This document shows, in pieces, positions 7,099 through 13,073 of a stretch of DNA of 23,188 bases (the stretch's first letter is position 1; every line of letters begins with the position of its first letter). The position numbers and the translations under genes were made by a program. Origin of the DNA: an uncultured Campylobacter sp. (GTDB lineage Bacteria; Campylobacterota; Campylobacteria; Campylobacterales; Campylobacteraceae); contig NZ_CALKTS010000225.1 in NCBI RefSeq assembly GCF_937997595.1, positions 1 to 23,188 on the forward strand, written 5' to 3'. Under the pieces are notes generated by a model. The model was not told the DNA's origin. It did no database searches and saw only the letters and a program-made list of their open reading frames with translations.

Positions 7099-7138
7099 TT
7101 TTAGCCGATAAATAGCGTCGCGCGTTAATCGGCCAAAA
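7099..7138. terminator. Hairpin between convergent genes, possible bidirectional terminator
   Basis: TTTTAGCCGAT (7099-7109) pairs with ATCGGCCAAAA (7128-7138) at 10 of 11 positions across an 18-base loop. It lies between the end of the frameshifted gene (7044) and the end of the DUF3137-like gene, whose TAA is inside the loop/arm. A/T runs flank the stem on both sides, as in bidirectional terminators, but they are short. Confidence 0.4.
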
Positions 7139-8105
7139 TCGCCGCCCTACTTAAATCTGGGTTCAAGCTTAGCTCATCTATGACCCGCAAAAGCTCTAAA
7201 ATTTCATTTTTGATCCCTGCAGCGTCCTCTAAGCTCGGCGGCGGCGAAAAGAGCGTTGTTTCAAACTTATTTTTCGCTCCGTTTAAAAACAGATAAAGCT
7301 TATCATCCATAAACGCTGCGCTCAGCCCCATTTTCCCCGCGAATTTTTCCTTTAGCTCTCGCAGGCGCTCCATAAACGCGGGCGTCAAAAGATACCTAGC
7401 CTCTACTTTATCGTCCGCAAAGACCCGAAATTCTTTACTAAAAAACACGTCGTCCATCTGTTCTTTTTCGCCTATAAATTTAGTATTTAACGTGCGGCTC
7501 GCGACTATCGTTTGCCCGCTAAATTTCTTGTAAAACTCGCATACCAAAACCGAGCCGCTGAACGCCTGCATATCCTTCATCGTCGACCACGCAAAGACTA
7601 TCGCGGATAGCAAATTTAGCGCCGCCGAGTCGCTTAGCTCCAGCGTCGCGCCGTTTGGGATGCGGATCGCTTCGCTGAGGTTAAATTTGACGCCGTTATA
7701 AATGCCGCTGATTTGGTCTTCGGCGCGAAACTCATCGGGCGAATAGATGCCGATTTTGCGAAATTCTTTACGGCTGATGCCGGCATTCGGATCGTAGTTA
7801 AAATTTGGATCTACCCCGCGGATGGCGGCGCGGACGAAAACGTCTTTATAAAACGCTTTGTAATCCCCCAGCTCGTCGATCACTCGGCTTGCGTTAGCCA
7901 TTAGCGCGGCGAGAAAAAACGGAATATAGATAATGATGAAAAATAGCGGTGCAAGGCGATTTTCAAAAAGATGCCCTACGGCAAATCCGCCGCCTACGGG
8001 CAGCGCTATTATAAATAAAATTCCCAAAAACAGATACTTTGCAAATGCTAGCCGGCACTCTTTTTGCTTTTTGGCGGTGGCAACTATTGCTTCGTTTATA
8101 TTCAA
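7125..8105 (-). CDS. DUF3137-like membrane protein
   Basis: This 326-residue protein has two hydrophobic segments near the N-terminus (about residues 22-46 and 52-70). They are followed by a soluble, probably cytoplasmic, domain. The stretch VFADDKVEARYLLTPAFMERL together with LSAAFMDDKLYLFLNG is characteristic of DUF3137 proteins, as is the earlier FSGQTIVASRTL. The family has no assigned biochemical role. The ATG at 8105 lies a few bases after AAAGGT. The gene is convergent with the small frameshifted gene and co-oriented with the membrane protein at 8246-8674. The 140-base spacer before it contains AATT palindromic sequence (8162-8240). Family call is fairly confident; the function is unknown. 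Confidence 0.85.
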   Translation of the reverse strand: MNINEAIVATAKKQKECRLAFAKYLFLGILFIIALPVGGGFAVGHLFENRLAPLFFIIIYIPFFLAALMANASRVIDELGDYKAFYKDVFVRAAIRGVDPNFNYDPNAGISRKEFRKIGIYSPDEFRAEDQISGIYNGVKFNLSEAIRIPNGATLELSDSAALNLLSAIVFAWSTMKDMQAFSGSVLVCEFYKKFSGQTIVASRTLNTKFIGEKEQMDDVFFSKEFRVFADDKVEARYLLTPAFMERLRELKEKFAGKMGLSAAFMDDKLYLFLNGAKNKFETTLFSPPPSLEDAAGIKNEILELLRVIDELSLNPDLSRAAILAD

Positions 8106-8245
8106 ATTTTACCTTTTTCTAAATTTGCGCAGCGGATTTCGCGCATGGAGCGAATTTTAGCAAAATTTACGCTGCAAAGATACGGCGGCGCGAGTAAATT
8201 TTATTCGGTGGATTAAATTTATGAAATTTACGCCGCGGCGGCGAT

Positions 8246-8674
8246 CTACTCGGACGTGCGCTGATTTAGCCACGCTCTCAGATTGCCCGCGCCCTCTTTC
8301 AGCACCCCAAATCCTGCGGCGGCAACACAGACAAAATTAATTAGATAGCCTCTCCCGCCGACGTTTAAAATCCCAAAGCCTACAATCCACAGCGCCGCGC
8401 CGAAGCCAAGCGTGCACACGGCGGTCGCGATCCCCAGCTTGCGGCGCAAAGGGCTTGGTTTGCGCACCACCTGAACTCGAGTGATCACGTAGCTGCCCGC
8501 ATATCCTCCGCGGATGAAATACGCGCGCGCAGGCTCGCCCTCCTCTACGGGGATATCGTTAAACTCGCCGCGCAGTTTCACGCCGTCTATCTCGAAAAAT
8601 ACCCAAATTTTGCTATTTCCTCTTGCAGCGTGGACGCGGAGATTTCGAACCTCGCCCGTGATTTCATATTCCAA
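8246..8674 (-). CDS. Small hypothetical membrane protein
   Basis: This is a 142-residue protein of unknown family. The first 70 residues look like a small beta-rich soluble domain (ITGEVRNLRVH...VFFEIDGVKLRGEF...YVITRVQVV), comparable in length to an OB-like fold, though that is only a guess. A basic patch (RKPSPLRRK, 71-79) precedes two hydrophobic segments (about 81-103 and 110-126), suggesting a membrane-anchored C-terminus. An AGGAGGCAA lies just before the ATG. It may share a transcript with the DUF3137-like gene 140 bases downstream. Confidence 0.75.
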   Translation of the reverse strand: MEYEITGEVRNLRVHAARGNSKIWVFFEIDGVKLRGEFNDIPVEEGEPARAYFIRGGYAGSYVITRVQVVRKPSPLRRKLGIATAVCTLGFGAALWIVGFGILNVGGRGYLINFVCVAAAGFGVLKEGAGNLRAWLNQRTSE

Positions 8675-9154
8675 TTTGCCTCCTCAAACAGCTTCGCGCT
8701 TTGCTTCCGCGCTAAATCCCGCGCCGTAAAATTTTAAAATCAAAATTTATGCCTTGCTCGCAGCGCTGTCCGTAAAATTTTAAAGTTGAGATTCTGCAAG
8801 TCCTGAATTTAGAGCTAAGCCTTAAAATTTCATAGCGATAGAATTTCAAGTAAAGCTCGCCGCTAAATTTAGCTAATCGCATGCACTGGCTATTGCGTCT
8901 TACTGAATTTCGCATGTCGTAAAATCTCGGCGAAATTGCGCGCGCTACAAAAGCTCACAAACCCGTCGCGGCAATATCGCAGAAGTCATCACAAAACCGA
9001 TATTTCGCAACGAGCAGCGCAAACAGGCAGCGCAAGGCAGACAGTGCACGACGGACGCCATACGACATACGGCGGACGGCGAGCAATACAAAGCAGACGG
9101 CGTGTGCACGGCAGGCAGTGCAAATCGGCAAATGTGCGCCGGGCTACCAAGCGC
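8675..9154. other. 480-base spacer with dispersed repeat and GCA-rich stretch
   Basis: No gene is supported. The left half (8725-8875) is full of AAAATTTT words and includes the dispersed repeat copy 8805-8854. The right half (8940-9140) is low-complexity GCA/CGG sequence in which GGCAGACAGTGCA (9036-9048) recurs as GGCAGGCAGTGCA (9110-9122). Open frames through it (for example 8936-9166) give arginine-rich nonsense. Confidence 0.6.
8805..8854. repeat. Dispersed repeat copy A, left of the Sel1-repeat gene
   Basis: A stretch of about 50 bases matches 10210-10258. The central 25 bases (8822-8846, containing TTTCATAGCGATAGAATTT) are identical in both copies. The flanks match with a few substitutions and one indel. 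The two copies lie on either side of the gene at 9155-9937 in the same orientation. Confidence 0.85.
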
Positions 9155-9937
9155 CTACTTCTTTAAAATTTGCTCTTTCATGAATTCGTAGAGCTGGCAG
9201 GATTTTTTATTGCCCGCGTCGCAGCCCTTTTTGACCCATCCAAGCCCCTTGGAAAATCCGCGCAGATCCCCCTTGCTCACATATAAATAGCCTAAATTAT
9301 TGCAGGCGTCGCCATAGCCCAGTTCACAGGATTTAGTGTAAAGCTTCTCCGCCTTGTCGCGATCCTGCGGCGCGCCGAGGCCCTTATCATACGCAACGCC
9401 GGCGTTATAGCAGCTGTCCGCTAGCCCTCCGTCGCAACCTCGCTCGAAAAAGCTTACCGCCTTTGCCTGATCCGCCGCGAGCCCAAAACCGCCCGTGAAA
9501 TAGACCACGCCCGCATTGTGACAGCTTTTGGCATAGCCCAAATCGCAAGCCCTAGCGTAGCGCTGCATGGCGGCAACGAAGTCCCTGGTTAGGCGCCCTC
9601 GCTGATATAGGTTGCCTAGCTTGTGGCAAGCTATGGCGACGTTTTTATCGCACGCTGCGGCATAAAATACGCCCGCTTGCGTCGCATTGCCCTCGCCGTC
9701 GTATAGGGCACCCAAATCAAAGCAGCTATCTTTCTCACCCGCCTCGCAAGCTTTAGCAAGAGCGAGCTTGGCGCCGTCGTAATCTCCGTGGGAGAGCTTG
9801 TCGCGCCCCAGCTGCGCGCAGCTTACGCCATCGCCGCGGTAGCACTTAAACGATAAAACGGGTGACGGCCAAAAAAGCACCATAACCAAGATGCAAACGG
9901 CAATCGAAAGCGCCGCTATGTCGATGATCTTTCTCAT
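9155..9937 (-). CDS. Cysteine-rich Sel1-repeat (Hcp-like) exported protein
   Basis: This 260-residue protein has an N-terminal hydrophobic segment (about residues 5-28) that should act as a signal peptide or anchor. Successive Sel1-like repeats follow, each about 36 residues, with a cysteine pair spaced Cys-X7-Cys: CEAGEKDSC, CDKNVAIAC, CDLGYAKSC, CDGGLADSC, CELGYGDAC and CDAGNKKSC. This pattern defines the Helicobacter/Campylobacter cysteine-rich (Hcp) family, where each pair forms a disulfide across one helix-turn-helix unit. The role is probably protein-protein interaction in the periplasm or outside the cell. Some Hcp members bind penicillin, but that is not shown here. It is flanked by direct copies of a 50-base repeat. 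An AAGGAT ribosome binding site precedes the ATG. Confidence 0.88.
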   Translation of the reverse strand: MRKIIDIAALSIAVCILVMVLFWPSPVLSFKCYRGDGVSCAQLGRDKLSHGDYDGAKLALAKACEAGEKDSCFDLGALYDGEGNATQAGVFYAAACDKNVAIACHKLGNLYQRGRLTRDFVAAMQRYARACDLGYAKSCHNAGVVYFTGGFGLAADQAKAVSFFERGCDGGLADSCYNAGVAYDKGLGAPQDRDKAEKLYTKSCELGYGDACNNLGYLYVSKGDLRGFSKGLGWVKKGCDAGNKKSCQLYEFMKEQILKK

Positions 9938-10436
9938 ATCTATCCTTTTTGCGGCGATGCGCCGCGGGGCTTAAGGAGCGGTCTTGCAGGCAAATCCCGT
10001 CCGAGTAAATTTCGCAGATGGAATTCTACCGCCTTAAAGCCCTGCTTTAAAATTTGCCCAGGGCTTCCGCGCCGCAAAATTTTAAAATTTCAAAATTCCG
10101 CAAGCTGTAAATTTGCAGCCAAATTTTAAATTTTACGAACCGCGCCAGGCGCTGCAGCAATACCGCGAAACAGCCCGCGAAATTCTAAAATTGAAATTTT
10201 ACGAGCCGCAAATTTAGAACTAACTTTAAAATTTCATAGCGATAGAATTTTAAATCAAATTTCGCGATAAAATTTCATCCTAAATTCCGCTACAAAATTT
10301 TGCGACAAAGCCAGAAGCAAAAAGCAAAACATAAAATTTCGCAGCAGAAATCCCGCCGTAAAATTTCGCTTTGTATTTTAAATCATAAATTTCGTTCGTG
10401 AGATTTAGGCTATCGGCGCGAATGTAGCCTGCGCGG
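9938..10436. other. 499-base spacer made mostly of AATT words
   Basis: No gene is visible. From about 10005 to 10400 the sequence is a mosaic of AAAATTTT, AAATTT, AAATTC and AAATTCCGC words separated by 8-20 GC-rich bases. It includes dispersed repeat copy B (10210-10258). It ends in a hairpin overlapping the argS stop codon. A similar mosaic, with the same succession of words, lies at 8725-8870. Confidence 0.6.
10210..10258. repeat. Dispersed repeat copy B, right of the Sel1-repeat gene
   Basis: This is the second copy of the repeat at 8805-8854; 10226-10250 is identical to 8822-8846. Both copies sit inside longer stretches of the same AATT-word mosaic. Confidence 0.85.
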
Positions 10437-10447
10437 CTACATTTTTT
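10422..10447 (+). terminator. Perfect hairpin with T-run overlapping the argS stop
   Basis: ATGTAGCC (10422-10429) and GGCTACAT (10435-10442) form a perfect 8-base stem with loop TGCGC, followed by a run of T on the plus strand (10443-10447). The argS stop codon (TAG, 10437-10439 on the minus strand) lies in the stem. In the argS direction the hairpin is preceded by A and is not followed by T, so as an intrinsic terminator it would work best on rightward transcription, protecting the operon end from antisense reading. Confidence 0.55.
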
Positions 10448-12233
10448 CTTTAGCGCTTAGGCCCATCAGAGCAAACGCCGTGCGGATACTAAGCGCCACG
10501 AGCGCAAACAGCTTGAGTTTCGCATCCTCGTTCTCGCTGCCTACGACGCGGTTTTCGTTGTAGTATTTGTGAAAGTCCGCCGCGAGCGCCTTTAGGAAAT
10601 CGGGCAACTTCTGCAAGCCGCGCGAATTAAATGCGTCGTTTAAAATTTCATTCAAGCCAAGCGCCGCAAAAGCTAGGCCGAGCCCCGCTTCATCCAGCGC
10701 GCAGAAGTCCGCGCCCAAGACGTCCGCCTCGCGTTTGCCCGCTTTGGTAAAAATTTGATTGACCCGCGCGTGGGCGTAGTTGATGTAAAAGATCGGATTG
10801 CTGCTGTCCTCGCGCGCGAGCTCGTCCACGTCGAACTCAAGCGGCGTCTCGCCCTTTTTGCTGATGAAGATAAATCGCATCGCGTCCCTGCCGATCGCGG
10901 CGAGCACGTCGCTCATCAAAATCGCGTTGCCCGCGCGCTTGCTCATCTTGTAGGTCTGCCCGTCTTTGAGCAAATTTACCATTTGCATTAGGATGATCTC
11001 GAGCCTGCTTTCGTCGTAGCCCAGAAAATGCACGGCGGCCTTTAATCGCGCGATGTAGCCGTGGTGATCGGCTCCCCAGATGTTGATGCAGCGCTCATAT
11101 CCGCGCTCAAATTTGTTGTTGTGATAGACGATGTCGCCCGCAAGATAGGTCGGACGCGCATCCTCGCGGATGACGACGCGATCCTTTTCGTCGCCGAGCT
11201 GCGATGAGCGGATCCAAATTTTACCCTCCGCCTCATACATCTTGCCGCTGCGCTCAAGCTTCCTAATCGTTGGCTCAAGCTCGCCGTAGAGGCTCTTTTC
11301 GCTGGCCCAGTTTTGGATATAAATGCCCGCGTCTGCGAGATCTTTTTGGATGATCTTTAGCACTTCGTCCTTAGCAAACTCCGCAAGGATCAAAACGCGC
11401 GATTCGTCGCGGAAAATTTCATCGCCGAGCTCGGCGCGCGCAAGAGGGATGATCTCGTCGATATACTCGCCGCGGTAGTATTTCTCGGGGTAGCTCACGT
11501 CCTCGCCCGCGAGCTCGCGCGCACGAAGCGCGATCGAAGCGCCCAAAAGCTCGATCTGATTGCCCGCGTCGTTGATGTAGTACTCCGTATCGACGCGGTG
11601 CCCCAGATAGCCTCCGATGCGCGCGAACGTATCGCCGTAAACGGCGCCGCGCACATGCCCGATATGAAGCGGACCGGTCGGATTGGCGCTGATATATTCG
11701 AGCAGAATTTTTTGCGGCATAGCGGCGGAATTCTGCGCTTCATCGCAATTTGACGCTAAGACAGAATTTGACGCCTCCTCGGAATTCTGCGAAATAAAAT
11801 TTTGCCTAGCGGCGGAATTCTGTGATTTAGCAACGTCATTACCGCTCGCAGCCAGATTTGCAGCGGAGCCTTTGCTAGCAGGCTCACTCGCACAAATCTT
11901 TTCCGAAGCCGGTAAAATTCCACGTCCGAGCTCGGCGTCGTTTTTTGCAAAATCACAGCCCAAGCTAAGAGCATTTTTAGCAAGAGCGCCCAACACGGCG
12001 GGCTTTAGATGAAAATTTAGATAGCCGTTCACCGCCGTAGCACTTAGAATTTCGCTATCTTTAAATTTAGCTGCAAGCTCCTCGGCGATAAGCTTTGGCG
12101 CCTTTCGCAGCTCCTTAGCCAGCGCGAAAGCCTCGGGCGAGGCGTAATGAGCCAAACTTTTATCTTTGGGTTTTTCTAAAACGACTTTGCGAGATAAAAT
12201 TTTAAAAATTTCATTTAAGACTAAATTTTTCAA
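10437..12233 (-). CDS. argS: Arginyl-tRNA synthetase with in-frame low-complexity insertion
   Basis: This class I aminoacyl-tRNA synthetase charges tRNA-Arg. The N-terminal tRNA-binding domain is at residues 1-100, the HIGH motif (HIGH, 190-193) follows SANPTGPL, and KMSKR (429-433) is the second signature. The anticodon-binding helices are at the C-terminus. The length is 598 residues; relatives have roughly 520-550. The excess lies at about residues 101-173, between the N-terminal and catalytic domains. It is Ser/Ala/Asn-rich with QNSAARQNF, SQNSEE and AQNSAA. At DNA level it repeats CAGAATTCCGCCGCTA twice, 87 bases apart and in frame. The catalytic core is intact. It is the last gene of the rpsB operon and starts 5 bases after tatA ends. 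Confidence 0.96.
   Translation of the reverse strand: MKNLVLNEIFKILSRKVVLEKPKDKSLAHYASPEAFALAKELRKAPKLIAEELAAKFKDSEILSATAVNGYLNFHLKPAVLGALAKNALSLGCDFAKNDAELGRGILPASEKICASEPASKGSAANLAASGNDVAKSQNSAARQNFISQNSEEASNSVLASNCDEAQNSAAMPQKILLEYISANPTGPLHIGHVRGAVYGDTFARIGGYLGHRVDTEYYINDAGNQIELLGASIALRARELAGEDVSYPEKYYRGEYIDEIIPLARAELGDEIFRDESRVLILAEFAKDEVLKIIQKDLADAGIYIQNWASEKSLYGELEPTIRKLERSGKMYEAEGKIWIRSSQLGDEKDRVVIREDARPTYLAGDIVYHNNKFERGYERCINIWGADHHGYIARLKAAVHFLGYDESRLEIILMQMVNLLKDGQTYKMSKRAGNAILMSDVLAAIGRDAMRFIFISKKGETPLEFDVDELAREDSSNPIFYINYAHARVNQIFTKAGKREADVLGADFCALDEAGLGLAFAALGLNEILNDAFNSRGLQKLPDFLKALAADFHKYYNENRVVGSENEDAKLKLFALVALSIRTAFALMGLSAKEKM
11720..11822 (-). repeat. In-frame direct repeats inside argS
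   Basis: CAGAATTCCGCCGCTA on the minus strand occurs at 11807-11822 and at 11720-11735, identical and 87 bases (29 codons) apart. A shorter copy (CGCAGAATTCCG) lies at 11779-11791. The 12-mer GCAGAATTCCGC (11725-11736 here) is also in proC at 1258-1269, read in the same frame as Gln-Asn-Ser-Ala. Confidence 0.85.
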
Positions 12234-12238
12234 ATCCT

Positions 12239-12448
12239 TTACGCCTTTTTAGTATCGCTGATTTCGGCGTCTTTGATCTCTTCCTCTGCCTTTTTCTCGA
12301 CCTTCTCAGGCGTATCGTCCTCCATCTCTTTTTTGAAGGTCTTAATGCCCTTACCTACGCCCTTTGCGAGCTCGGGAATTTTTTTAGCTCCGAAAAGTAA
12401 CACAATAATCGCTAAGATAATTAGCAGTTGTTGAACGCTTACGCCCAT
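12239..12448 (-). CDS. tatA: Sec-independent translocase subunit TatA
   Basis: This 69-residue protein has the TatA plan: a single N-terminal membrane helix (about residues 6-22), the hinge FGAKKIPELAKG, an amphipathic helix (GVGKGIKTFKKEM) and a charged tail rich in Glu and Lys. TatA oligomers form the translocation pore for folded proteins carrying twin-arginine signals. It has AAAGGAG before the ATG. It lies 10 bases after gmk and 5 bases before argS, as in C. jejuni. TatC and TatB are not in the window. Confidence 0.95.
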   Translation of the reverse strand: MGVSVQQLLIILAIIVLLFGAKKIPELAKGVGKGIKTFKKEMEDDTPEKVEKKAEEEIKDAEISDTKKA

Positions 12449-12458
12449 TTTTTCTCCT

Positions 12459-13073
12459 TTAAATTTTCCAAATTTCGATTAGCTTGCCTATGTCGCGGCT
12501 CGCCGTTTCTAGTTTGATAGTTTTGTAGATTGATCTTAAATTTTCATACGCCGCTTCCAGGCGGTCGTTTATTATGAAATAATCATACTCGCCTAGGCGC
12601 TCCATCTCCTCTTGCGCGTTTTGCAGGCGTAAAGCAATATCGGCAGGATCATTATCGCCGCGAGCGCGCAACCTATCTCTAAGCTCCGACAAGCTCGGCG
12701 TAGTAATAAATACGCTAGTAAGCTCGCTTTTAGGCACTTTGCTACGCACGATCTCATATCCTTGCACATCGATGTCAAAAATCACGATCTTGCCCCGCTC
12801 AAGCTCGGTCGTAGCAGCTTTTAGCGAAGTACCATAGTATTTGCCGTGGACCAACGCCCACTCTAAAAACTCCCCGCGCTCAATACCTGCGCGAAACTCG
12901 CTCTCGCTTATGAAGTGATAATTCACACCATCCGCTTCGCCCGCACGCATTTCACGCGTCGTAGAGGAGATCGAGAAGTATATCTGCTCGCCAAATTCTG
13001 TGATAAGACGCTTTATAAGCGTGCTTTTGCCGCTACCGCTTGGACCGGAGACGAGCAAAATTTTGCCTTTCAC
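12459..13073 (-). CDS. gmk: Guanylate kinase
   Basis: This cytoplasmic enzyme phosphorylates GMP to GDP with ATP. The 204 residues start KGKILLVSG, with the P-loop GPSGSGKST (10-18). The GMP-binding region follows: SISSTTREMRAGEADGVNYHF and FLEWALVHGKYYGTS. The lid region is LRARGDNDPADIALRL. The start codon is GTG at 13073, overlapping the TAG stop of the upstream acidic-protein gene by one base (TAGTG), which implies translational coupling. The length is typical. Identification is secure. Confidence 0.96.
   Translation of the reverse strand: MKGKILLVSGPSGSGKSTLIKRLITEFGEQIYFSISSTTREMRAGEADGVNYHFISESEFRAGIERGEFLEWALVHGKYYGTSLKAATTELERGKIVIFDIDVQGYEIVRSKVPKSELTSVFITTPSLSELRDRLRARGDNDPADIALRLQNAQEEMERLGEYDYFIINDRLEAAYENLRSIYKTIKLETASRDIGKLIEIWKI

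Noticed and set aside
8936..9166. Plus-strand open frame of 76 codons
   Set aside because: The product is Arg/Gln-rich low complexity with no ribosome binding site.
10005..10400. Regularly spaced AATT words considered as a CRISPR array
   Set aside because: Repeat words are short, vary in sequence and spacing, and there are no unique spacers of constant length or cas genes.
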